Positions 6,801 through 14,354 of a stretch of DNA of 19,133 nucleotides are shown piece after piece. Under the pieces are notes generated by a model. The model saw only the letters and a program-made list of their open reading frames with translations, ran no database searches and was not told where the DNA came from. The translations under genes and the position numbers were made by a program. This DNA comes from Firmicutes bacterium UBA2530 (lineage in GTDB: Bacteria; Bacillota; Clostridia; Tissierellales; Sedimentibacteraceae), in contig DDNC01000027.1 in the NCBI GenBank assembly GCA_002340985.1, positions 25,933-45,065 of the forward strand, given 5' to 3'. Position 1 is the first letter of the stretch, and each line of letters starts with the position of its first letter.

Positions 6801-9613
6801 GCGACTGCTTCAGCAGGATATTCGGACTCAGAATAGGCTTTTTTAAATTCAGGACTCATTTTATTAACCATAGATTGTATTATCTCAGGATGGTTTGTAT
6901 TAAAACTGTATTGTTTATCAAGATGATGTCCTAATTCGTGAGCAACTACACCTAAATCATTATCATATTTTATTCTGATAACTTCAGGCATTACTTTATA
7001 GAATCCTAACGCCTTTCTTTTATTGTACTTTCTGCTGTTCACTGGTATGTTGAATAATTTTGAGATATCGCCTTTTATTTCTGACGGCCGTTTTAAAGGT
7101 CTGGACATGTCAACTTCGCCTTTAATTGTATCAGTTTTACCTTTGAATGCTTGTTCACCTGTGGATTGCTGAGTAGCTTGTTTAAGTTTCTGTTGAGGCG
7201 CCTTTACTTCTTGCTTACTCTGTTCAGAAACATCCATAAATACATCAAGCAACCCATTTTCTATCTCGGCAGCAGTTAACTCTGGATGCGCTTCGTGAAT
7301 TATCTCAGCAAGCTTAAACAGTGAATCAGAATCCATTTTGTTATTATCTGTAATGCCGTTTGATATTTTTTCCGTAAGTTTAGCCGCTTCATTTATTTGT
7401 GTGTCAGGAATATCAAAATCTTGTCGCAATCTCTCAGATGTGTTATTTACCGCCGAATCTTCGCTCTTGACATTTCCGGTGCTTTGTGGTATGTTATCCT
7501 CAAAAGAAGGATTCTGGTCTTGGTCGTTTCTGACGTAAAGCGTGGAGCTGTTTTCAGCATCACGCGCCAAGACGTCTCCTTCTTTAGGAGTCACTTCGGA
7601 GCTTAACGAACGTAGTTTTGAGCCGGGTGGCTCTTTTGATGTGGAATCATAAATTACATTGCCTGCTTCGGTATTTCTTTTAATGTAATTATCGTAATTT
7701 TCTCTGCCGTATGCGCTTGTCATGACATTTGCAGCTATGTTCACATCTTCAATTCTACCAATACCATCAATAAGCAAGCTCGCCATTATTGGTCTATTCT
7801 CACCATCCACTAAATTTGTTATAACAACAATGTTATTGTCGTGAGAATTTAATACGCTTATTGGATTTTTAATTGCTTGTGGTAATTGCTTTGCAATTTC
7901 AACACCTAATCCGTGATATTTTCTTTTTTGCTTTCCTTCGGAGTTTATAATTCTTTCAAGCTTATTGCTTGCTACAGTTATTGGAAGATTTTTAATCCCA
8001 TATTCTTGATATATTTCAGGCGTTTCTTTCAATACTGTCAAGTGATTATCTTTTTTAAATTCCCCTGATATCCAATCGTCGATTTGCTTTCCGAATAAAT
8101 CATTATCTGTCGATTCGGTAGATGTGTTTATTTCTTGATTTACAATATTATTATGTGCTACAATACCTTGAGCAGGATTTATACCCTCGCTTTCAGAGAC
8201 CACTTCGGATATTGGCGATTGGAGCCTTTCGCCGAGCGGCTTATTATTTTCTCCTACGTCTTTAAATGAGTTTTGAATTGCGTTATTGTTGTTATCGGCT
8301 GATTGCTCAACAGCAACATTATCATTCGCCTGCGACGGAATAATGGCTTCTGCTTGTACAATCGGAGTTTGTTGTTCCATAACAGAAGGCGCTTGATTGT
8401 CACCTTGGAAATAAACTCCCCCGCCCATTACTCCTGATACTCCTGCTCCGATTAAAGCGGAATATAGAACCTCTTCCATAGAAGCCCAATCCGCGTTTGG
8501 GTCATATGTCAATCGCTTGGCTACAGGTTGTAATATCTCCGATATAGCTTCTTCCGCACCTTCGCCTGCCATATTTGCAATATAAGTTAAAGCCTTTGCC
8601 AACTTAGGCGATTTTGCTATTCCTTGAGCCATTTTCTTGATAGTATTGTCAGCTATACCACTTGCGCCCAATTTTTCAGCCATAGGCAAACCACCAACAA
8701 TTTTTTCAGTAGCCATTTCAATTCCTGCCGATAATGCTCCGTATGCAATTTGCTGATTTATGTCTGCGCCGCTTTGTCTCGCCTCGCTTGCTCCTTGACC
8801 GAATACTCTTGTTCCTAAAACTTGCATCATGCCTAACCCAGTAAGAGACGCTGTACCGATATCGGCTCCCATTTGTCCGGCTCCAGTCAGGATGTCGTAT
8901 GCTATTGCTCCGCCTTTAGTTAATCCCTGCTTGCCTTTTGCTGTGTTTTCCTGTGCTGCCATTAATAAATCGTCTGATTGCTGCATAAGTTCTTTTGCGC
9001 TTGGTTGAGCCTTGTAACTTAATTCAAATCCGCTTTTTGTTTTGGGTAAGTTTTCTCCTAATACTAATGCATTGCCTGTACCTATTTTTTCGCTTACCGT
9101 TCCTGAAGAACTTAGTATTCCGCCTAACCAATTTTGCCCTATAGAAGCTGCGCCGTGCCCTGTTCTTTCTATTAATGAAGGATTGTTGTCATTAGATGTG
9201 TCGGCAACTTTATCCTGTCCTCTTTGGTATAATTCAATGTTATTTTTAGGCATAGTTATGTTAGACAAAACATCCACCAGCTCCATTTCGGGAGTGGTGG
9301 ACTTCGGTATTGAAACATTCATAGGATATTGCTTGAAAGGTGCGTTTGTTTTTTCTGCAATGGTTGACTTATTATACGGTGCCTGTAGATTTATTTGTGG
9401 CGTATCCGCAAATTGATTCCTCTGCGCAGGCTGTACGCTTTGTTGCGGTGTAAGATTATATTTCTGCGCTACTTCTGGTTTAAATTGACTTGCGGACACT
9501 TTGTTACTGTCAAGCATATATTTGTACACATCGCCTATTTGTTGATCGCTTAATTGCGACTTATTGATTGAGCCGCTTCTTAATCCCTGGTATAGCTCTT
9601 CTATTTTCGCCAT
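3890..9613 (-). CDS. Giant virion/ejection polyvalent protein with zincin and LPD38-like regions
   Basis: The 1907-residue protein is probably carried in the capsid and injected with the DNA, in the position of T7 gp16 or P22 ejection proteins. An N-terminal low-complexity part (1-230) leads to Ala/Gly-rich amphipathic stretches (about 230-400) that could act on membranes. A region at about 535-655 resembles the phage MuF C-terminal domain. A zincin-like domain (about 841-960) has HELGHH at 892-897 and a candidate third ligand in EAVAE (935-939). The C-terminal third (about 1370-1640) looks like large polyvalent protein domain LPD38, with NPMFALTSNIPRD, a NTAAGQIIPYFNAGLQ segment and one hydrophobic helix at about 1562-1581. 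Linkers are Asn/Gln/Ser-rich. The MuF-C and LPD38 names are from memory of those families. The gene starts 3 bases after the upstream stop, so translation is probably coupled (GGGGGT is a modest ribosome binding site). Its substrate is unknown. Confidence 0.8.
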   Translation of the reverse strand: MAKIEELYQGLRSGSINKSQLSDQQIGDVYKYMLDSNKVSASQFKPEVAQKYNLTPQQSVQPAQRNQFADTPQINLQAPYNKSTIAEKTNAPFKQYPMNVSIPKSTTPEMELVDVLSNITMPKNNIELYQRGQDKVADTSNDNNPSLIERTGHGAASIGQNWLGGILSSSGTVSEKIGTGNALVLGENLPKTKSGFELSYKAQPSAKELMQQSDDLLMAAQENTAKGKQGLTKGGAIAYDILTGAGQMGADIGTASLTGLGMMQVLGTRVFGQGASEARQSGADINQQIAYGALSAGIEMATEKIVGGLPMAEKLGASGIADNTIKKMAQGIAKSPKLAKALTYIANMAGEGAEEAISEILQPVAKRLTYDPNADWASMEEVLYSALIGAGVSGVMGGGVYFQGDNQAPSVMEQQTPIVQAEAIIPSQANDNVAVEQSADNNNNAIQNSFKDVGENNKPLGERLQSPISEVVSESEGINPAQGIVAHNNIVNQEINTSTESTDNDLFGKQIDDWISGEFKKDNHLTVLKETPEIYQEYGIKNLPITVASNKLERIINSEGKQKRKYHGLGVEIAKQLPQAIKNPISVLNSHDNNIVVITNLVDGENRPIMASLLIDGIGRIEDVNIAANVMTSAYGRENYDNYIKRNTEAGNVIYDSTSKEPPGSKLRSLSSEVTPKEGDVLARDAENSSTLYVRNDQDQNPSFEDNIPQSTGNVKSEDSAVNNTSERLRQDFDIPDTQINEAAKLTEKISNGITDNNKMDSDSLFKLAEIIHEAHPELTAAEIENGLLDVFMDVSEQSKQEVKAPQQKLKQATQQSTGEQAFKGKTDTIKGEVDMSRPLKRPSEIKGDISKLFNIPVNSRKYNKRKALGFYKVMPEVIRIKYDNDLGVVAHELGHHLDKQYSFNTNHPEIIQSMVNKMSPEFKKAYSESEYPAEAVAEFLRYYLTDINTAKEFAGDFYNTFEQSLNLKDLKNIQEIRADVLRWVNGEWMEKAKKTMVAADENRKTLKDKITAENANMLFFDVFAPFNRYVKTIEDSTGKKVPPSLNPYLLALQTNKNGGRIDSILRGEMSSPTNNIIYKEDNLQKILDASGKNTSEFELYLKLKHALTLEDKGHQIFPKDIEVSQERLNAMEQQFPEFKELSERLYKWYDAYFKAWVIDTNMLGPDSKKIYEVMRKKYPYYVPMFRVKDGQIKGKNTKAGFNDQKSPVDRLSEKGSDRDTISPIDGIVMQVNRAVNAQTKNNVMRSVIEHYKTVDGLGNFIDRVSPDMERQVVSTRGIKDMIDWDFKKNSNAKELDEIINAIPDFIENYKSLPKSRDKDIIGVINKDGKKEFYQVFDENFLKAMTNMDKVQLDFTVQAIAEVRRKITALTTGANPMFALTSNIPRDIQQAFLYGSHNNPFEYAKATGAAVINVLKESEGYNKFKALGGGYGSSIQGAETKMSKDMRNKLTDFRKGKKSTGRSNLDHFIGMIADMNDWAEAAPRYAEYEKAYKKGMELYKNEYDASIYALHKSDDVTLNFMRKGTIMNTAAGQIIPYFNAGLQGIDKLKRSLITDSEVRKQTWIKSITMLTIPTILLWAFHRDDEDYKKLSKGIKDNYWILPWKTSDGAFIRIPKPKDVAALFGSDFERGLNAVLEKEGADAFNGYFGTLLDALTPNTETVFRPIIDVEKNEKWSGGAIVNQSMQGVLKQDQYDDTTSSIAIHLAKAVAQVFPESKYASPKNINYLLDQMGGGVMDILLPLTTPNSYTPIEAVRRKYIADPSYSNDVINEFYELKSATEKANNSFEKKGTITNKIDFLAEDEFKSYYKAIDMYWDNIDFIGKLADKQLTQQQSETFKEIVKRSRYKDTTKTMFNDDLKDKKLSDENIKLLQKSLRDEIVKMADKAVKEYKRYHDVSFERFQERIKGK

Positions 9614-9616
9614 AGT

Positions 9617-11008
9617 TTAATACCCCCAAAATTTAGCGCCCGTTTCGCTCCTTATTGCATCTAGTACAGGATTTGTATAGACTTTTGTGCTTTTTTTAGA
9701 TTGCGACGGCGCATTACTCGATTGCAATTCTTGTAACAGCATCAAATCATAAGGGTCATATCCTAAGCTTCCTATTAACTGTAAATATAAAGCATTCACC
9801 TCATCGTACGACGGATAAGCCTTATTGTAACCCGTTACTCTTCCTGTTAGTGAATCTATTACAGGTTCTTCTTTTGTCAACATATTAACCGCTTGTTGCC
9901 ATATATCCAATCTCTGTGGCATTGTTATTGCGTTGTTTTTTGAAGCATCACCGCTACCGCTTGCCGTTTTAAACTTACTTTGATAAGCGATTAAATCTTT
10001 CTGCATCTTATCTTGGATATTAAGCAAATTAATCTGCTCTGAAGGAGTTCCTACCGGAACACCTAATATATTGGCAATCTCTTCATCAGCGTAACCAAGA
10101 GTATTAAGCTTTGTCAAAGCTTTTTCATACCCCTGCATCTTCTCGTTATTTGCAAGATTACTTATATTAACAAAATCATTCTTCTGATTTCCGACAATAT
10201 CACTTTCTATGCCGTATCCTTGCATTACTGCATTAAGCAACGCATTCTGTCTATTGTAATAATCCGAGTCCATTTGTCTCGCCATGTTAAAATCTTGAGT
10301 AAATAAGTTGTTTGCTAAATCCCCGATAGCAGCAGCTTTATTTACTTCATTTTCAGATATTGCATTTTGTTTTAATGCTTCGGTGGGAAGTTGTCCAAAC
10401 ATGCCCCTTGATACAGCATCACGATTATAATTATCTAACTGTTTTTCAAGGTTCTTATTATAAATATTGTTAAGCTGTGAATTAGCTCTTGCTTGGCTCT
10501 CGTCTCTGCTCATGCTGTCAGTTGGCTTGTAAGATTGCAAAGCAGCAACTAAATCTCCAACTTGCCCCTGCATATTCTTCATATTATCACTTATGCCTGT
10601 TGGGTAAGGAATGTCAGATAACATATTTTCATAGCTGCCGTAGGTAGATAGAGTTTTTGCAAAGTCAGGCATATTAGCCTGTACGCCGCCTTTTGCTGTT
10701 AACTTCCACCAACTACCATCAGGGTTATTAACGTAACTGCCTTCTTCGATTCTCTGTGTGCCACTTTGGTCTTTGTATGTTTTTCCTCCTACATTGTACC
10801 CTGTATTTTTCACTCCATCCGAATTGTAATAATTAACTTCTTTCGGTGCTGATTGCTTTTGTGCTGCCTGCGCAATACTTGCGGCATATCCATCAAGTTC
10901 ATTCATTTGACCTTTCGCCCATTCTGCATTGCCGCCGCCTTTGCTTATCAAATCATTGAGATACTTTCTTTCGTTGTCAACATTTGTTCCTGCTCCGTAG
11001 GTTGCCAT
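9617..11008 (-). CDS. Helical phage virion protein, probable ejection/internal protein
   Basis: I do not recognise a named family for this 463-residue product. It is polar, rich in Asn, Gln and Ala, and lacks a signal peptide or membrane segments. The N-terminus (about 10-35) contains YLNDLISKGGGNAEWAKGQM, a short motif I associate with clostridial phage virion proteins. Residues about 55-105 look beta-rich (GKTYKD, NPDGSWWKL). Residues about 160-300 are predicted to be long helices with many Asn/Gln, followed by a tail ending in SETGAKFWGY. The size and place, between the tail fibres and the giant ejection protein, match the middle ejection proteins of podoviruses (T7 gp14/gp15, P22 gp20), and the helical composition agrees. 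That role is an inference. AAAGGATGTGATACC before the ATG is a strong ribosome binding site. A second scaffold or tail protein is possible. Confidence 0.6.
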   Translation of the reverse strand: MATYGAGTNVDNERKYLNDLISKGGGNAEWAKGQMNELDGYAASIAQAAQKQSAPKEVNYYNSDGVKNTGYNVGGKTYKDQSGTQRIEEGSYVNNPDGSWWKLTAKGGVQANMPDFAKTLSTYGSYENMLSDIPYPTGISDNMKNMQGQVGDLVAALQSYKPTDSMSRDESQARANSQLNNIYNKNLEKQLDNYNRDAVSRGMFGQLPTEALKQNAISENEVNKAAAIGDLANNLFTQDFNMARQMDSDYYNRQNALLNAVMQGYGIESDIVGNQKNDFVNISNLANNEKMQGYEKALTKLNTLGYADEEIANILGVPVGTPSEQINLLNIQDKMQKDLIAYQSKFKTASGSGDASKNNAITMPQRLDIWQQAVNMLTKEEPVIDSLTGRVTGYNKAYPSYDEVNALYLQLIGSLGYDPYDLMLLQELQSSNAPSQSKKSTKVYTNPVLDAIRSETGAKFWGY

Positions 11009-11023
11009 GGTATCACATCCTTT

Positions 11024-11131
11024 CTATTTTAATCCTGTATCGGTTATGATGTTGAGTTTTTTTATTTCTTTAAGCCCTGTGTCGGTGATTATAAATATTT
11101 TTTGGGCGGGTTTAAATCCCGTATCAGTTAT
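11024..11131 (-). repeat. C-terminal 14-residue tandem repeat (ITDTG-F/L-K), 2.5 copies
   Basis: The end of the LRR/GLUG protein reads ITDTGFK, seven residues, ITDTGLK, seven residues, ITDTGLK, stop, a period of 14 residues (42 bases). The intervening segments (PAQKIFI, EIKKLNI) share a Lys and hydrophobic pattern. The three ITDTG copies use different synonymous codons (ATAACTGATACG, ATCACCGACACA, ATAACCGATACA), so the similarity is held at the protein level rather than by recent DNA duplication. The repeat ends exactly at the stop codon. Confidence 0.85.
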
Positions 11132-13228
11132 TGCAATTACTCTTGAGTTTGAGTGATAGAGAGCTATTAAAAACGGATAGCCCTCATTTACGCTTGGCGT
11201 CAACATCCAAATATTATCAAAATTCCAATTCTCAAAAGTTTGCTGTTGCTTCATTTGATTTGTTGATTTAAGAAATGCCTTTTCGTCTGACTTATCAGTT
11301 GTGTCACCATTGTAATAACATGAATATATAGGATATGGCTCTTTTGCAAAAGCTGATGCCATATTGCCAGCGACAACGGCAACACAGTAACAATTAAAAG
11401 CATTCAAAATTACACCACAAAATCCACCTACATAAGAAGCGTTGTTGGGTCCGTTGACATTACCTATGAAGAAACTATCATATATATACAAGTTAGCATA
11501 CCCGACTAATCCTCCAACGTACCCTTCATCTTCAGGGCTTTTATTTTCGTCTTGAATAAATGTAACATCTCCGATACTAAAACATTCTCTTATTTCACCA
11601 TTCATTAAAGCTCCAGCCAACCCACCTATCTCACTTCCGCCTGACACTTGAACGTTGGCGCTACAATGTTTAATGATTATAGGCGCGCCTACACTTCCTC
11701 CAGCTCCTATTAACCCACCAATCATACCAGTGACACCTTTACCCCCCTTACTGCCTTGAGCCGTGCCGTCATATGAACAATTCGTTATTTCACACCAAAG
11801 AAATCCGGTAGAACCTATAATTCCCCCAACAATAGATGTTCCAACAATACGTCCTGTTGCGTGACAATTATATATACTGCCATCGTAAGAGTTAGTACCA
11901 ACAGCACTCATTCTACCTATTAACGTCCCACAGCGGCTTTTCCCAATAACATTTGCGTTATGAAGTGTGCAATTTCTAATGTGCACGCCTTCATTATTAG
12001 ATATAAGTACATTTCCGAATAAGCCCACATATTCTTTTGTTGGTCTGTTAATGTTTAAATTATACAAGGTAAAGCCATTACCGTCATAGCTGCCTGTGAA
12101 AGGTTCATTTATATCGCCTATTGGCTCCCAATTCGAATAACCACTTAAATCTATATCCGCCATCTGTCTGTATTTTTTATTCAAAGCATATCGGATATTA
12201 TATAAATCTTGTGGCGTCCATATCTCGTATACAACAGAGTCGCTGTCAAGAAATACAACGTCGAATCCAGCCAATTCAGCGGCTATTACAAACTTATAAT
12301 TTATCAAATAACAATAAACTATTTTTTCGTAATAAAGATCACCGGATTTGTAAAATGCGTCAGAAGCTATATCTTGATTTTTAGTGGCTAAATTAGTTAC
12401 TGTTTTTAAACTATTACACCAAGCAAAAGCATGTCTTTCTATTGTAAGGGCTCTATTTGGTAGAGTTATATGATTGAGTCCGCTACTATGAAAAGCATCA
12501 GTTTCTATCTTTTTCAACGATGAAGGTAACGAGATATTTAAAAGCTTAGTACATTCGCCAAAAGCATATTTGCCTATGGTCGTTAACCTATTAGAAAACA
12601 CAACAGATGTTAATTCTTGGCACCTATAAAATGTGTGTGGTGAAAGTGTTACTAAGGAGTTGGGTATTGTTATGCTTTTTAAATTAGATCCCGCAAAAGC
12701 ATGTTGACCAATTGTCTCAATATATTCAGGTAATGTTATAGATTCCAATTCGCAGTTACTGAAGCAAAACTCTCCTATGTTGGTTATGTTGTTATGTAGC
12801 GTAATAGAATTTAATGATGCGCATTTATAAAAAGTCTTTGCGTTTAAGGTCCGAACAGATGAGGGGATTATTACACTTCTTAACGCCCTGCAATCTTGAA
12901 ATGCAGACACGCCGATATATTCAGTGTACATGTATAGATTTATTTCTGTTAACGAAATGCAACTTTCGAACGCCGAGATCCCTATGCTATTAACCGCTCC
13001 GTTAATAATTACAGACTTTAAATTCGAGCATTCCTTACAAAACCTGTCTCCTATAGATGTTATCCCATAAGATATTTCAACTTCGACAACATCAAGACTC
13101 TTTTGTTTAAACGGACCATATTGCGAATAATTAGGCATTGCGCCAGATCCATATAATAGCGCTTTGTTAGTTACATCATTATAGTCGCATGTTATGCTAT
13201 CAGTTATTTTAAATTGTATTGTCGCCAT
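11024..13228 (-). CDS. Phage tail receptor-binding/adhesin protein: BspA-type LRR plus GLUG repeats
   Basis: The 734-residue protein lies among tail genes and probably forms a cell-binding appendage. A short unique N-terminus (about 1-45) may attach to the tail. Residues about 45-280 contain nine or ten BspA/TpLRR-type repeats of the form C-x-x-L-x-x-I-x-L-P-x-x-I-x-x-I-G-x-x-A-F. Residues about 370-615 hold GLUG-type repeats (FTGSYDGNGFTL, YVGLFGN, VGGIIGS, IGGLAGA, YVGGLVGY), and the repeat domain closes with IWML and GYPFL. Both modules are typical of secreted surface adhesins of Firmicutes and Bacteroidetes. The last 35 residues are a 14-residue repeat (ITDTGLK). There is no signal peptide, sorting motif or membrane segment, as expected for a virion protein. 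I chose ATG 13228 rather than the GTG six bases earlier because AGGACGTG is better spaced. Cysteines recur at LRR positions. It could also be a lysogen-expressed adhesin, but the operon position argues against that. Confidence 0.78.
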   Translation of the reverse strand: MATIQFKITDSITCDYNDVTNKALLYGSGAMPNYSQYGPFKQKSLDVVEVEISYGITSIGDRFCKECSNLKSVIINGAVNSIGISAFESCISLTEINLYMYTEYIGVSAFQDCRALRSVIIPSSVRTLNAKTFYKCASLNSITLHNNITNIGEFCFSNCELESITLPEYIETIGQHAFAGSNLKSITIPNSLVTLSPHTFYRCQELTSVVFSNRLTTIGKYAFGECTKLLNISLPSSLKKIETDAFHSSGLNHITLPNRALTIERHAFAWCNSLKTVTNLATKNQDIASDAFYKSGDLYYEKIVYCYLINYKFVIAAELAGFDVVFLDSDSVVYEIWTPQDLYNIRYALNKKYRQMADIDLSGYSNWEPIGDINEPFTGSYDGNGFTLYNLNINRPTKEYVGLFGNVLISNNEGVHIRNCTLHNANVIGKSRCGTLIGRMSAVGTNSYDGSIYNCHATGRIVGTSIVGGIIGSTGFLWCEITNCSYDGTAQGSKGGKGVTGMIGGLIGAGGSVGAPIIIKHCSANVQVSGGSEIGGLAGALMNGEIRECFSIGDVTFIQDENKSPEDEGYVGGLVGYANLYIYDSFFIGNVNGPNNASYVGGFCGVILNAFNCYCVAVVAGNMASAFAKEPYPIYSCYYNGDTTDKSDEKAFLKSTNQMKQQQTFENWNFDNIWMLTPSVNEGYPFLIALYHSNSRVIAITDTGFKPAQKIFIITDTGLKEIKKLNIITDTGLK

Positions 13229-13243
13229 TTGCACACGTCCTAT

Positions 13244-14341
13244 CTATATCTGTATAATAATATCATTAACATTACCCATACTTGCATTCGGTTCAGAAGT
13301 TGTAACGATGATATTTCGAACCTGCGCCCCCGCTTGGTATTCCTCAACATAAACATTTATACCGTCATCGTTAAGGCTAATTTTTCTCACCTTTCCCGTA
13401 TTACTTCTATTGTATCGTGCTTCAAGTCCTGTTTGATGTTTGTAAATACTCGCTTCGCTTCCGTGCGTAGGATTGCCAAGTTCATCAACTGTGCCGTCTC
13501 CCATTCCTAATTTAAGCATAACGCCCTTTATTGTGCCGGAAAGAGTCTCGATGTCCTGAAAACCAAATATTGTTTTATCGTACTGATTCACGATCGTTTT
13601 GACTTTCACTTTATGCTCATTAGCATTTGTCAATATCAAGTGTGGCAGAGCATCTGACCAATACTCGTAACCATCCTGAGAATACGACGGACGCGTGTAA
13701 TAATGTAGTCCGTTTTCGCCTTTAATTATCTTGTAAGGATTGTACTTTATCTTAGGCGTCCAATCGCCAGCCAAGGCGACAGGATTCTGTATTGTGAAAA
13801 ACTTGTAAGCATATGCACCACGGACAGACGTATAATAAATTTGCATTTCATCTTCGCCGTCTGATATCACGAAATCGGTTGGTGTCAAACTTAAAATTTG
13901 TTGATAAAACCTCAATCCTTCTTTTTCGCTCTTCATAAAGTTTCTTTCTAACTTTGTATTACCGATAACATATCCGTTATCAATCCTTACGCCTGTTAGA
14001 TAATCTTCAAAGTTTGTAGTCAATACTTCAACAAACAAATTAGTTATCCATGCATTGACAAGCTGCGCCACGTCTGCGCTTATAACATCAGTTTGTATTA
14101 TGCTGATGTTGTTGTTTATTATTTCGGTGTTGCTGCCGCTGTTATTATCAACATAATCCTTTGTTGCAGGATTGTATGGCATTGTAGGAGTGTAAAGTGT
14201 TTCGTTATCTTTTGTCAAAACATCCTTACGCCACGCCTTATTTTCATATAAATTATCTAAGTCCTGTTCAAGTGCGTCGGGTCCTGCATTGTTTATACTT
14301 TTATCTCCTACATTGGCATTAAATAATCTTGATTCACGCAT
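13244..14341 (-). CDS. Phage tail appendage/fibre protein
   Basis: The 365-residue protein is probably a tail fibre or fibre-adaptor. Residues 51-66 are TPTMPYNPATKDYVDN, a segment recurrent in N-terminal parts of tail fibres and hyaluronidase-like appendages of Firmicutes phages, often used for attachment to the tail. It is followed by an Asn/Ile-rich heptad-like stretch (about 70-110) suitable for a trimeric coiled coil. The rest looks beta-rich and contains aromatic-Gly stretches such as GLHYYTRPSYSQDGYEYW. No catalytic motif is recognised. It starts 13 bases after the nozzle gene behind AAGGCGGTGAT and ends 15 bases before the LRR/GLUG gene, so the two appendage proteins are probably made together. 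The fibre role rests on the motif and position; the receptor is unknown. Confidence 0.68.
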   Translation of the reverse strand: MRESRLFNANVGDKSINNAGPDALEQDLDNLYENKAWRKDVLTKDNETLYTPTMPYNPATKDYVDNNSGSNTEIINNNISIIQTDVISADVAQLVNAWITNLFVEVLTTNFEDYLTGVRIDNGYVIGNTKLERNFMKSEKEGLRFYQQILSLTPTDFVISDGEDEMQIYYTSVRGAYAYKFFTIQNPVALAGDWTPKIKYNPYKIIKGENGLHYYTRPSYSQDGYEYWSDALPHLILTNANEHKVKVKTIVNQYDKTIFGFQDIETLSGTIKGVMLKLGMGDGTVDELGNPTHGSEASIYKHQTGLEARYNRSNTGKVRKISLNDDGINVYVEEYQAGAQVRNIIVTTSEPNASMGNVNDIIIQI

Positions 14342-14354
14342 TGTATCACCGCCT

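Noticed and set aside
12300..13100. CRISPR-like periodicity over the LRR region
   Set aside because: The periodicity is protein-level LRR coding with divergent DNA. There are no identical direct repeats with unique spacers.
11024..13228. Diversity-generating retroelement target in the tail protein
   Set aside because: No reverse transcriptase, template repeat or adenine-biased variable region is seen in the window.
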